A stretch of 64,000 nt of DNA from Oikopleura dioica (Eukaryota > Chordata > Appendicularia > Copelata > Oikopleuridae): contig OU015568.1 of the NCBI GenBank assembly GCA_907165135.1, positions 5,092,501-5,156,500 of the forward strand. Reading direction: 5' to 3'. Under the pieces are notes generated by a model. That model saw only the letters and a program-made list of their open reading frames with translations, was not told where the DNA came from and searched no databases. How positions within the stretch are numbered: the first letter of the stretch is position 1; the number at the start of each line of letters is the position of its first letter. Shown here in pieces: positions 47,609 through 59,900 of the stretch. The position numbers and the translations under genes are program-made.

Positions 47609-48167
47609 ATGGATTACGAAGCGTATCTAGATGCCTTCAAAGAGGAGCTCAATCGGAAACCAGCCGGTTTCGGGCCTCCTCCAGCAGCTGGGGAATAGGA
47701 GGTTCCAAAAGAGGACCCAGGCCTAGTTCCCAAAGTCAGTCGATTTCTGAAGAAAGAAAACAGGCGATGCAGGTAACTTGGCATTTTCTGGCATATAAAC
47801 TTGACTCAATTCGTTTAAGGATCTTCATGCGGATGGGATGAATGTCAAGGCAATGTCCCAAGATGATCGGATTCAATTTATCGCTGGAGAACTGAAAAAT
47901 ATCGCGGCGACAAACGACCAAATCGCAAATGAAATTCAAACGATGCTCGAAAATCCCCGGTAATTTCCATCGATTTTCCCCGAAAATAATCTCTTCAGAT
48001 TCGACATGGTGGCAGAAATCAAAGAAAATGCTACGGGAATCATGAATTTTCTCAACCTAGGACATGCCAAACAAGTCGTTAAAGTTGCCCTTCTTGCTGC
48101 TGCTACTGTAGTTGTTGTTGACAACCGAAGCACTCTCTTTTCCCTGGTGCAGACGATCAAAGGCTGA
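47609..48167 (+). pseudogene. MDYEAYLDAF family member C, frameshifted
   Basis: Exon blocks 47609-47772, 47820-47959 and 47999-48167 align with copies A and B at identical junctions. Exon 1 has one base fewer than expected: copy A reads GGTGAAATAGGA where C reads GGGGAATAGGA (about 47694), giving an in-frame TAG. Downstream the frame resumes as IGGSKRG..., the DLHADGMNVKAM unit and a hydrophobic VALLAAATVVVV end. Otherwise intact, so either a young pseudogene or a sequencing error. Confidence 0.72.
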
Positions 48168-48355
48168 GAAAGAAATTTCTTCGAAGAATGGATTCTCCTG
48201 ACATGTTCGGTTTCATCAGCAAAACGTACCAATAAAATGATCAAAAAGCAACCAAAATTGTTGTTTTTCTTTACTGAATGTCTTCCCTACCGCTCTAGAG
48301 TCGATAAACATACTGTTCTGCTTGTAATTACCACGAATTCGTGGCGAAAACAAAA

Positions 48356-48437
48356 CGACACCGATGGGATTCGAACCCACGCGTGCAGAGCACATTGGAT
48401 TAGCAGTCCAACGCCTTAACCACTCGGCCACAGTGTC
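48356..48437 (-). tRNA. tRNA-Ser (GCT anticodon)
   Basis: An 82-nt gene with a 7-bp acceptor stem (GACACTG pairing with CGGTGTC, one G-T pair), a D-arm with TGGCCGAGTGGTTAAGG, anticodon loop CTGCTAA, a long variable arm typical of Ser tRNAs and TTCGAATCC in the T-arm. No intron and no encoded CCA. B-box GGTTCGAATCC is complete. Confidence 0.95.
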
Positions 48438-48593
48438 ATGTCTGCCCGCGCCAGCTTTGACATTTATAAAGCGCACTTTTTAAGTGAAAGAAAACGCACT
48501 GGAACTAATCAATTCTTTCTACCGGTACCAGAGTTGGATTGATATTTTCAAGCCTTTATTTGTTTTGATGATTCACGGAAAATAAGGCGAGCA

Positions 48594-49203
48594 TCAGACA
48601 AAATACGATTCCTGACCAAAGAAAGTCGTGGCAATGCTTCTCAGAACACTCCTATCGTCTCCTAAAACATTGACTGCAGCAGTAAGAAGCATGACTTTCG
48701 AAGCTCGTTTCGCATTTCCGAGACTGAGAAGAGTTGCGATTCCTGTGGCATTTTCTTTTATTGCCAGTTGCTCGTTGAATCTAAAATGAAAATAGCGCCT
48801 CCGGAAACACACTGTATTACGCGTACTTTGACTCGTTTACGATCTTTCGTAGACCTTCTGCAACTTCTTCATTGGTTTGAGCGATTTCTTTAAGGTCCGT
48901 GAAGATAGCTTTGACACGCTCTTCCTGAGTCATGAAAACATTTTTACCAGAGTGGACATCCTTAATAATTAAAATCAACAAAAGTTACTCCCAAAGGAGT
49001 CCTACTTGTATGGCTTGTTGTTGCTCAATAGTCCGACTCGTTTGAGGCCGCTGACTAGTGCTTCCTCTCCGAATCGGTCCAGCCGCCATGTAGAGAGGCT
49101 TGGAAGGTCCCACTCCCCCAGCTGCGGGTGGACCCCCAAATACTGGCCGTTTGGGCCGCTTGAGCTCCGCTTGAAAAGCATCTAAATATGCATCGATGTC
49201 CAT
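48594..49203 (-). CDS. MDYEAYLDAF family member D, inverted
   Basis: Minus exons 49203-49006, 48960-48821, 48780-48594 (174 aa). MDIDAYLDAFQAEL and PPAAGGVG match copies A-C. The middle exon is 140 nt as in B and C, and AIKENATGIATLL matches EIKENATGIMNFL in C. The C-terminus is longer (ends FFGQESYFV) with a hydrophobic KVMLLTAAVNVLG. The ATG follows TTGTCAG/AGAAA, the same acceptor-plus-leader layout as its relatives. The most diverged member, and the only one on this strand. Confidence 0.68.
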
Positions 49204-49832
49204 TTTCTCTGACAATAAAGAAGTTATGGCTGAGTAGCGAGCCCCAACGCTGAATCATAAAACATATTTGAACGAAGAGCGTCCCTCAAGTACAATCAAA
49301 GGCGATGAACTAGCACTAGAATCCGCAAAACGATGGTTCAATCTATTCAAATGGGAGCTCTTGCTAATCTTGATGCATTTAATTTGATCATCCTAATAGG
49401 ATCGATCAAGTTAATTGCTATCAAAACGATGGGTAACGGGGCAATTTCGAAATGGCAGATTCTATTTACGGACATAAAACGCTGTGCGTAGCGATTAATA
49501 AGTCGATAAATGCGGCATTTATCTGGAACATCAACAATTCTCCGTAAGCCGATTCGTTTCAAGCCCGTTTTGTTAATTGTGGTTGATTTCGGCTGAAAAC
49601 AAATTTACCTTTCTTTTAATACTTAACCAGGGCCGATCAGTTAGACGGCCGAAAATGGCCAACGTGTATGATGTTTTACACCAAAACTTTGCGAATAATC
49701 TAAACCAGAGACGTTATTTTTAACATGGTGTTTCTATAAACATAGCGCTCCATTTAAGCGCGGGGAGAAAGCAGAAATGTATCATTCGACCTAGAATCGA
49801 CCAAAAAAAAAAGAAAAAAAAAACTCTTAAAA
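49204..49832. other. divergent intergenic region
   Basis: About 630 bp between family member D and the Cys-rich secreted gene. No supported exon; ends in an A-rich tract just before ATG 49833. Confidence 0.45.
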
Positions 49833-50315
49833 ATGAAGCTTTTTGCCACCCTCGCCGTCGCTACTTCCGCTCTCGACTGCTGGACCGGTATTGGAACTTC
49901 CGTCGCCGACTTTGATGCCAACAAAGTCAGTGTTACCTGCCAGGCGAACGAGGAGACCTGCCAAATCACCGTCAGGTAAGAGAGTTTTCAGCTTTTATCA
50001 GATGATTTCAACGATTTTGATTCTTTTTTTTTGGTCTTCAAATCCTTCATTTTTCCAGGGTTAACTATATTGTTCAGACAACGAGGAGGAGTCGTCGAGC
50101 AAGTCATCGGATCATGCAAAGCTGAAGATGCCTGCAAAAACAACCGAGCGCAGAACTTCTGGAAAGGCGACCAATGCAAACCAGAGGACACAGTCGACGC
50201 TAACGGCGCTCAAATCACCTCCGTCTGCAGAACTTGCTCCGACACTGCTGCCGAGCAGATCGCCGCAGCTAGCTACGCTACCGAGGCTGAATGGAAGACC
50301 AACCTCCTCGCCTAA
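49833..50315 (+). CDS. small Cys-rich secreted protein, three-finger-like
   Basis: Exons 49833-49975 and 50078-50315 (126 aa). A signal peptide (MKLFATLAVATSALD) precedes CWTGIGTS...VTC...TC, GSC, AC, C and a VCRTC pair. Cysteine order and length are compatible with a Ly6/uPAR three-finger fold, though the closing CN motif is absent and there is no GPI signal. Intron of 102 nt, phase 2. It is convergent with the methyltransferase (133 bp between stops). Ly6-type assignment is tentative. Confidence 0.7.
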
Positions 50316-50448
50316 ATAGACACAAAAACTACAATATTCCGCCTTTGACTGCCTTATTCGCTCCCCGACGATTTTCTCTCCCTCTGTGAAAGAATTCAAT
50401 AAATAAATTATTAAAAAACTTTGAATATATTTTCAATTATTTTCAGTA

Positions 50449-51511
50449 TTATTGTCCAGCAGTGGCAGAAAGACCTTTCACACCAGCAATGATTGTTCCA
50501 CAGCCAAAGTTCTTGAAATCATCGTGTTCTTCGAGGAATTTCTTGAGCTCATTTTTCTCTGCGAACTCTTTCACTTTCGCCTTGAATCACGATTTATTCC
50601 CTTGACCTCCTTAGTCATATTTTACCTTTGCTGCTTCTCGCTCCTCTTCAGTCGCAGAACTCAAGACAGAGTCCATGAACCAAGCTCGCTGATTTTTGCA
50701 AAAGATTTCGTGGTCGTAGTAAGTCTCGTTGCTGCAGTAATGATTCGTCATGACTTCTTCATCTGTAACTTCAAAACCAGCGCCTTGAAGGAGCTCCCGT
50801 ACTTTTTCCTTGCTTGGACATCTGGCAATCGTTCGCGCTCTCGTTGCTGGGACCAAATGAGCGTACCTACGTCAACTTATGAAAAGAAAATAGGAAGAAT
50901 GTCTTACCAGTTGCCCCCTCGCTGTTCAGGAGTACTGAAGGCAACAACAAAGACTCCACCAGGTTTGAGAATTCGGAAGGCTTCAGAAAAGGCGTTGCCA
51001 ATGGGCGACCAATCGTCGACGACGCCATTTTCGTTGGTTTTTACGAGATGATGGATGACCATCGAGCATTTGGCAGCTTCAAACTCGTCGTTTTTGAACC
51101 CTAAATGCATTTTCATCTGATTCCTCGGGTAAACCTTCTACCTGAATCGGGAAGACAGACCTTCTTGATACCGAATCGTTCATCAAATCCGCCAGCAGAT
51201 AATTTTGCCTCGCACTTGTCAAGCATAATCTGACTGAAATCCGTGCACATGGCATATTTCAGGCCACTTTTCAGGAGTTCAACGATGTAGCTGCCAGTTC
51301 CTGTTCCAAAATCGACCAAATTGGTTTGCTCATATCCAGCAGGAGAGTTTTTCCGAATGAATTTCTCTGCAAAAAATGTTAAAAATGATCTCCTTTATCA
51401 GCGACCCGTCTACAGAAAAACAACCTTACCCATAATGTCTGCGCCAATGGGCAGTCTTGCCACATCGTAGTCACTTGCAGCGCTAGAATCGTAATTGGTG
51501 AAAGTCGACAT
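50449..51511 (-). CDS. class I SAM-dependent methyltransferase
   Basis: Minus exons 51511-51430, 51366-51161, 51116-50908, 50866-50626, 50580-50449 (289 aa). Motif I VDFGTGTGSY is the SAM-binding GxGxG; the later strand CSMVIHHL and FRILKPGGVFVVAFS correspond to motifs II and III of methyltransferase type 11 proteins. Substrate unknown; no signal peptide, so presumably cytosolic. Introns are 41-63 nt GT-AG. The 44-nt phase-0 intron 51160-51117 must be removed or the frame breaks after FGIKK. Confidence 0.82.
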
Positions 51512-52125
51512 GATGAAAAAGAAGTGAAGAACTGAGAGTTCTGTCAGGAGCCGGCTCTTTTAAACTGCAAAAGACCTAAAAGGTAATCAGGTCTGGAAGC
51601 CAGAGGAGAGGTCGGACAGAGGGGTGTGGACATTCGTAAGGTGGGTCGGGCGAAATACGTGATTCCGATGATTAAAGTTGAACAGATGATAAAAGTTCAA
51701 TTCTGATTGCTTACTCATCACATTTTTCTATACGGGGCCTTTCAGGGCCGTAAAATGTTCGAAAGGATGGAAGAAAGCTGAGTAGGTCAGGGCTTTAGTT
51801 TCTGGGATATGTGACTTACAATCAGCTCTCTGTGTATTTTGGCTGCTGAAAAAACGAGGTCACAATCGCTCGAAATTATATAGTCCCGTGTATTTGCAGA
51901 AATTCGCAGAATTAGCAAAATAAATATTCAAAGGTCATGCGTTTTAAAACCGACAGTATTCAACTTCAAAATTGCAGCTTTGAATCTTTAAATGTGTTCA
52001 TTAAAACTCATCTTCTGTTCTATCGATTCTTCTGCTCGAGGAGAGGGTGAGACAGGCAAAAATCGATGAACATACATTTTATTCAAAATCTCCAACCGCT
52101 TTTTCGGCAAAGTTGAGAAAGACAA
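51512..52125. other. gene-free stretch
   Basis: About 600 bp between the divergent methyltransferase and small membrane-protein genes. No recognisable feature. Confidence 0.45.
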
Positions 52126-52341
52126 ATGAGCGAGGAGGGAATCGAAAGCTTGTCCAGAAAAAGGGTTGCCATTTGCTTGCTGCTGGGTTTTGCTTTTTCT
52201 TTTGCAAAGAGATACGTCGTCATGCTTTTCTATGATCCGGATGAAAACAGAGGCTTTTCAGGTAAGAAAAATTTTGAAGGAAAGTTGCTGAATTAATTTT
52301 TAGATGAAGTGATTTCTGTACCACATGCTGCTCTTCAGTAA
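52126..52341 (+). CDS. 57-aa single-pass membrane protein
   Basis: Exons 52126-52261 and 52304-52341. MSEEGIESLSRKRV precedes one helix (AICLLLGFAFSFA) and KRYVVMLFYDPDE. Stop codon and AATAAA overlap (52339-52345), an extreme compaction. The GT-AG intron is 42 nt. Size and topology resemble small mitochondrial or ER subunits, but no orthologue is recognised. Convergent with the ATAD5-like gene 136 bp away. Confidence 0.6.
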
Positions 52342-52477
52342 TAAATGAAAACAACTTTTTTGACTGCATTTTGTGCAACTCTTTCTTTATTTAGATAACT
52401 GGCAGTGGGCTAAATGTTATCTTACAGTGAGGTCTCGTTAACTGTACAAAGTGATTCTTTCTTCTTGTTAAATAAGG

Positions 52478-55400
52478 CTAGTACTTGAGAAAATAAGGGA
52501 ACGGGCGGCTGAGGAAGTCTTTATCATCTTCATCCCAGCAAGCAAAGCCTCTTGATTCGAGATAGTCTTGTCCCCCGCCTCGTTTTCGGATGCCACGGGC
52601 GTTCAGTTCACCGGACTCCTTGAACTGCCGGTAGAAGTGGGCAATGGCAGGAACATAATCTAAAAGTGAATGAATTAACAAATCAAGGAAGAAGATTGTA
52701 CCTCTGGCGAAAAGCCGATAACCCATGCTATAAAAGGGAGGCACCTTCCAGCAACAGCCGTCGAGTTGATTTTGATAATTGAGGACTTTTTCATCAACCG
52801 AACTGGCCGTCATCGCTTTGCTTTTTGGCAACGGCTTGCTGAACTGGAACTCTTTGTCGATTGTTGGCAGCCAAAGACGCTCGGAAATGGTCGAGTTTTG
52901 CAACGCCGATGCTATAAGAAAAATGAATTGATGTGAGAATGCAGGATAACTCTTACTCTCAAGGTAGCATTGAATTTCTTGCTGGAGCGAGTGATGGCGA
53001 TTTGAGTCCATTCTAGGAGCTCGGCAACAACTGTTCGTTGTGTCGGACTTGGCGGAAGACCAGGTTTCCTGGATGCTGCAGGTTCGGCGATCAAGTAAGC
53101 TCATAACTAAAAAGTTATCAAGGGACAATTTTCAGCTCTCTTTACCGGATGTAAATCGTCTCATCTTCACCAAGTCATCGAACTCGTCTTCGTCCATTGA
53201 AATCCTCCTGTATTTCACCCCTTCGTTCATTAATTTCCACCGATTTACAGCTATGAATCTGACTCCGCCGTTATAAAGGGAGAGGAGTTTGTCTTTCTTG
53301 CTGTCAAGAAAAGCTATTCTGCTGAAATCTTGAATTTCCTGAGGTTTTCCGTCTTTTTCGTTTTCTTCCTTGTCGAGTTTTCGGACTCCGCAAGTATCAA
53401 GGAGCGGGGAAGAATTGGCCAAAGGATAGGCACAGCTCCACAGTTGAAGCTGCAAAAGGCACTGGCGGTATGAATGGCAGTAGTTTGTCAAGGTCGCAGC
53501 GTTTTCTAGAGCGAAGTTGAGAGAATGAAAGGATATTGGTGCCCTTTATTTCGAGTGGATTTACCTTGGGATAGGAAAAAGCCTTTGTCAAGAGCAACGA
53601 GTCGCAAAAAACTAATGAGGTCTTTTCGCTGCATGCAAGTAAGTGCCACTTCTATGCATTTCTGTTGCTCCTCTGCGTCGATATTCGACTTTTCAGGATT
53701 CAACCCGGAGTTCGCTTCGATCGTTTCTCCGGAAAAGATGATCGGAACTAGAAAACTCTTTCTCAAAAGCTCTTCAAACAGATCTTACCTTTCGTCTTGT
53801 CGATGAAATTCTTTAGCGCTCTCCAGAAGCCCTCGTCCTCGGAAAAGAGCAAATCGACGTTGGAGAAATAGATAAGCGTGTCTTTACTCTTCTCCGCGGT
53901 TTTCATGGCTTCTTTGACTTTCGAAATTTTGAAGAAGTTTTGTATGGCTGTTTTCTTCTGCTGAAGGCGCTCTGATTGAGTTGCTTCACTCAGCGTTTCA
54001 CGGAGGACAGATCCGCTTCGTTCTTGCCCAGGGTGGACTTCGATAACCTAAAAAAGAGAAATTAAGTTGCAAGAAAACATCTGGAGTCGTGGGACCTGAG
54101 TAACAGGTGCGAAAGAATTGACTATCAATTATTTACGAATTGCCTAAATCGGAGCAGCGGGAAAACACCTGGAATATGCTGTATAAAACTGTCAAAAATC
54201 CAAAATCCACACTCAAAAATAAAATGAAGCGAAGATAAATAAGAAAAATCGCTCTATTCCCTGAAATAAAATGGAATAGAGTGCTTTCTATAATTTATAA
54301 TCAAGAAATAGTGGACGAGATCCAGGCTTACATCCGAGCATTGGCGCCTTCATAAAAATTTGTAATTACAATCAAATTTTTGATAAATTTCATTCAAAAT
54401 TAAATTATTTTTAACGAAAAAAACGGTTATTAAAAAACCTATTCGACTCCAACAAGTCTTCTTTTGCTACCTTAAAATTGTATTCCTTCGCGCAAGCATG
54501 AACAAACGCGGCTTTTCCAAGCCCCGACATTCCAAACAAAAACACCGTCTTCGAGTCCGGTACATTTTCCTTTTCCAAAACATACTCTTCGTCGCTGCTG
54601 TCCGAATCGCTGCGTCGTCTTGATCCCTTCTTTTTGGTTTTCTTCTTCTGTTTCCCATTGTTCGACTGAGGGGCGACTGCTTCTGCTTTTGAACTTTGAG
54701 ATTGTTCTCGCCGCTTGTCAGCTAGGCAGCGCCAGTCGTACATCCATGAAGCTACTCGATTCTTGTCGCTGGAGTCTCCTCCGATGAAATCTGGCAGTTT
54801 TACCGGCTGGTATAGTCGGGTGAACTAGAATTTTAAATGAACATTTCGCACCATCATGAGTTCTATGAGAGCTCTTCTCTTGTTGGAAAGCTTAAAAAAC
54901 TCAACCAAAAAGTTCAGGTTTTCTCAAAAGAAATCTGTTGTAACTAACCTGAAGAAGATCGCTTTCCTCAGAAATGCCCTGGTTGCTCACTCGTTTCCAA
55001 TTCTCCGCCACATCCATGCTCTTATTCGCCTTTTGAATCTTCCCGAGAATCTTCTCAATATCTTCGTCGTTGATGATCAAGTTTCGTTCCGCCCGCTCAA
55101 TCCTCTTCTCCAGATGCAGCTGGAAATCGCCATCTTTTAACTCGCAATACTTTTTCCAGCTCTTTACTTTTTCATCTTCTTTCGCGTAAAAATCTAGTTC
55201 TTCTTTGGTAATTGGTGGCTCGGTCTTCTTCGCGGGTTGCTGGGGTTTTTCGTCGTCTGAGTCGATTTCGATCACTGGGCCATTTGAAGACGATTTTGAC
55301 GAAGATTTCGACGATTTGTTGGGCGTCTCCTTAGCAGTGTTCATGAGTTTTTTCAACCCATTGACTTTCACTGGCGTTCCGTTTTCAACGAGTTTGGCGC

Positions 55401-56585
55401 TAGAATTCCTCTTTGATGATGGAGTCTGGGCTTTGGAAGAAGTAGTAGAGGAATTTCTACGAGCTTTTGGGGTCGCTTTAGCGCTGGATTTGGCGAGTTT
55501 TGGGTCGAGTTTTTCGCGCTTTCGAGGGGGCGAAGGAGGGGATGGACTGGGCTCTTCGACTGGTGGCTTTGTTTCTTCAATTTTCTTGATTCTGAAAGGA
55601 GTGGATAAGGATAAGGGAAAGACAGGAGCAAATAAACTGACCTAGAGCTTCGTCGTCGAGGAGTACTTGCTGCTTCATCTTCTTGAATCGATTCAAGACG
55701 AGCTGGTTTGACAGCCTCTGTCGCCGAAGCTTTCCTCTTCTTTGACTTCTTGTTCGTTTCGGAAACTGGACAATCTGGCTTTGGAATTTCCTGCTCTTCG
55801 TCTTTCTCTGGTTCATTTTCTTCCTCTTCGTTGATGGGCGCGATAGCCTGCTTTTTCTGGCTTTTCTTTCTCTTGCTTCCTGAAGATTTCTTTTTCGTCA
55901 GCTTGATTTTTGGTGTTTTTGCTGTTTCTTGAGACGTGAAAACTTCTCCATCGCTGTCGGAAGATATCACTTGGCTTGTCGAAGATAAGAGATCGATTCC
56001 GTTAATGTCAGGAAGAGATTCGTTGAGGGACGCATTCGAAGAGGAGCGTTGAGGAGTCGGCGGTTTTGAAACTTTTGGTGAAAAAAGTGGAAAATTTTTG
56101 AGCACAGCAGGTTTTGGAGGGGTTTTTCGAGGAGTAATGGACTTTTTCGGCAAGGCTTTAATGGAGGGCTTCTTTTTAGAGGAGTCGTTTTCCGGCTCGG
56201 AGTCTGAAGAACTGATTTCGACGATTGGAGAGGGCGGGTTCCTTGGGCTTTCTGAAGAATTATTTTAATGGTAATTGAAGAAAATGCTTTTGCGACTGAA
56301 AATCCTTCTGGTTTTCAATAGGAGTTAATAAAACCTATCAGAGATGGTTATTTTTTTCTGTGGTGAATGAAAAATCTCCATTTTCGTAAACGGACTGATT
56401 TTCGAGCCGAGAAGGGTTCTTTCTTTAGATCTCAAATTGAGACTCAATATAAAATTACCTGTAGATAGATTTCTTGACTTGGTCTTTTTCTTCCCATTTT
56501 CTGCAGTTTCATTATTCAGATTTTTCTCTTTCAAGGGTTTGAAATAACCCAAAATCCCTTTTTTCTTTTCATCTTCTACTGCCAT
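52478..56585 (-). CDS. ATAD5: ATAD5/Elg1-like PCNA unloader
   Basis: Large subunit of the RFC-like complex that removes PCNA from chromatin. Minus exons 56585-56459, 56251-55642, 55591-54949, 54824-54471, 54047-53789, 53747-53565, 53505-53146, 53106-52957, 52911-52702, 52659-52478 (1025 aa). A PCNA-interacting-like motif GILGYFK lies at residues 10-16, then a long charged, disordered region. The AAA+ part has VFLFGMSGLGKAAFVHACAKEYNFKV, VIEVHPGQERSG and LIYFSNVDLLFSEDEGFW in ATAD5 order. Further C-terminal matches are LLQLQLWS and LLDYVPAI. Walker A ends GKA rather than GK[ST], so nucleotide binding may be altered. All introns are GT-AG. Confidence 0.85.
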
Positions 56586-56934
56586 TTTCTCTTTCGTTCT
56601 TTTCGTGTTCTTCTAAATCTTCATTTTCTTCACAGTCTGCTTTTTCCAGCTAAAATTTGTCACTGGAAATCAGGAAAACTCGCTTTTTGCAAAACTGAAA
56701 AAGCAAAAAAACGCGGGGCCCAATGGTTCGCCGCGCGCAAATCGTAGCGCGCTAACGGGGCAATCGGCCGTTTTCGAAAAGAAAATAACCGATCTAGAGA
56801 AAAAATCAAAAAGAAGGAAAGAGAAGAACTCAATTTCTGATAAAATCTTTGGGTCACTGAAAAAATTAATTTTCAATTTTCCTTATAATAATTATTAATA
56901 TGAAAAACATTAAATCAGTGAGGAAATTTATAGA
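56586..56934. other. divergent promoter region
   Basis: About 350 bp between ATAD5 and the first CDK9 gene, which face away from each other. No distinct motif assigned. Confidence 0.45.
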
Positions 56935-59900
56935 ATGTCAGTTCCATCGCGAAGTCGACCCGGTGGCGAGCGAAATCGTCATCATCCCTACAACAACCAA
57001 AGCTCCTCTTCTTCGAAAAATGATAGAACCCAGTCATGTACGGTTTCAGTTGAAAATTTTTGATTTTTAAGAAATTTCTTCCATAGACGATACTTTCAAT
57101 AACGTCTCTTTTTAGCGGATTTGACGATGCATGAACGAACTTTTGAATATTGCCCAGACAAGCAGAAGAAATACAAGGCTACAGCCAAGATCGGACAGGT
57201 AAAAATGAAGAAATTTGTAGAAGCCATAAAGCGAAAGAAAGTTGTAAGAGAACGCTTAGAAAGAAAGGGTTTCGGTTGTATAATAAAGACGCGCTTTTTT
57301 TAAGGTGGTGGAAGTTTTCTAGCCCACTTGCGCCTTATAAACCCTAGAACACCATACCTTTTTAGAATCAGCAGGAAATTCTAAGAACTTTGACCGTTTT
57401 AGTTTTCGAAAATTCCACTTCCGGTCCGATTCTAGAGCCGGAAGTTGGCGAAATTTTGGAGTAATGGTAGTTGGTGACATATGAAATTAATGCTCAGAAG
57501 ATTTTGAGTCATCCTATAATCAAACCATCAGAAGAAACAGTCCCAAACGTGGTCAAACCGACCGGTAAAATGATGTAAAAAAGGCATAAATTGATGAAAT
57601 TTTTCACAATTTTAACCGGTTGGTTTGGCCGCGGTAGGGATTGATTCTTCTCTATATCGACAGGAAATCTTCTGGGGAGCAATTTGATAGGTCACACATT
57701 ACCTTAACTACTAAATTTCGTCAACTTCCGGCTCTAGAATCGGACCGGAAGTGGGATTTTCGAAAACTAAAACGGTCAAAGTTCTTAGAATTTCCTGCTG
57801 ATTCTAAAAAGGTATGGTGTTCTAGGGTTTATAAGGCGCAAGTGGGCTAGAAAACTTCCACCACCTTAAAAAAAGCGCGTCAAAATGAACTTCATTTCTT
57901 CAACCACATCTTCTTCACCACTCTCCTCTCATTTGTAGTCATTTAAAAGATATTTGATGAACAGTCGGCTATTATGAAAATAAAGCCGGGTTCGCAAAAT
58001 AAAAACTCTATTCTATGTCAAAATTCTCACGCAGCCGCTATTTCAGGGAACCTTTGGCGAAGTCTGGAAAGCAAAATGCACAGTAACTGGGCGAGTCGTC
58101 GCACTGAAAAAAGTTTTGATGGAAAACGAACGAGAAGGCTTCCCAATCACCGCTCTTCGCGAAATAAAAATCCTTCAAAAGCTCAAGAACGAAAATATCG
58201 TCGAGTTGATCGAAATCTGCAGAACGCGGCCAGATCATCGGACGAAAAAACGGCCAGAAATTCATCTAGTTTTCGAGTTTTGCGAACATGATTTGGCCGG
58301 ACTTCTCACGAACAAACAGGTTGAATTTGATTTTTCACTCCCTTTTCTTCATGAAGATTTTAGATGAATTTTTCGATCGGAGAAAAGAAAAAGGTCATCC
58401 AGCAGCTTTTCGAAGGACTGTATGTTATTCACAAGAACAAAATTCTTCACAGAGATATGAAGGCGGCGAATATTTTGATAAATCGAAAAGGGATCCTGAA
58501 GTTGGCTGATTTTGGTCTTGCCCGTCCTTTCAGGTTATTATACTGTTAATATTGATATTTATTACTATTGACTTGATGCTCATTGGCCTCAAAGAGTTAT
58601 AACTGCTAAAATCGATTCATTTTCTCGGTTAATTTTATCAATGTTGAACATAATTTCTTCAGCTGGATACTTCTTTCTGGTTTTCGTAAAATAAATTGAT
58701 CATCTTTTTAGCATACCAAAAGCAAGCCAGCCAAATAAATACACCAACAGAGTGGTAACCCTTTGGTACCGACCTCCCGAATTGCTCCTTGGTGAGCGAA
58801 ACTATGGCCCGGCGATTGATGTTTGGGGCGCGGGCTGCGTCATGGCAGAAATGTGGACAAGAACGCCGATTATGCAAGGAAAAGTGGAACAGGATCAACT
58901 TCAGAAGATTCAAAAACTTTGTGGTGGCATCAATCCGGAAACGTAAGAGCATTTTTAAATAATAAGGGAAGAGGCTTGTGGATTCAAGTTCAAGCAAGCT
59001 GCTTCTTCATTTTCTCGATAATAGTTGAGTATATTTTAAGATGGCCTGGTGTGGAGAAATTGGAACTGTATAAGAAACTTGTTCTACCAAACGAAGTCCG
59101 AAATTCCAGCCGAATCCTGACGCAGCGATTAAGAACGTATATGCCGGATAAAAATGCTTTAAATTTAATTGACCAGGTACTTTTGGAACTTTTGAAATTG
59201 CAGCACTTTCCCATGCAGCTATTAAACCGTACTGACGCGATAAACTACCGGTAGCCGAACTACGGGTGTCGCGGTTTTCTCTAATTGCCCCCTTAGTCAA
59301 CAGTTTTTATGCAATATAACCCCAAACTTCTCGCCGAGAAATCAAGCCAGAAAGTCAGCTTTTTCGAAGATAATTTGAAAAGCGATGAAGCTCTTCCAGT
59401 TCTTTCAATTCGTCCAGCTCGCCAAAGCGACTAGCTACTCCAACTGCGCTCCGCTAGAATCGCCAGAGAACGGCAAGCTCGAATGCTCGGGCCACCACTG
59501 CTCGGTGAAATGCGAGGAGGGATTTCTCCCAACTGGATTGAGGAAGATCAAGTGCCGCGGAAATCACAACAGCGGATATTCGTGGAAGAGAGAACTGGGC
59601 GGCTGCGGGACGTGTCAAGATCTCGCTCCTGGATCTGGTATTGTCAAGAGCTGCGACATCTCCAAGCACAACAAGCGTCGATGCCTGTTTTCGTGCGCCA
59701 ATGGCGATCCGATGAACAACGGTCAGACGCAGGTTGATGTTTTGTCCGCCGTTTGCCAGTGTCCCAAGTCCGATGTTTTTCCATTCACTTGTGATTGGAA
59801 AGGAAAAGGCGATTGGAAAAGCGCACTGAATCAAACAACTCTTGATAGCTTCACTTGTGGCAGTTTGACACCAACAACGACTACCACAACTACAACAACA

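Noticed and set aside
51117-51142. 25-nt GT-AG intron in the methyltransferase
   Set aside because: Too short and leaves the wrong phase; the 44-nt intron from 51160 to 51117 fits both frame and size.
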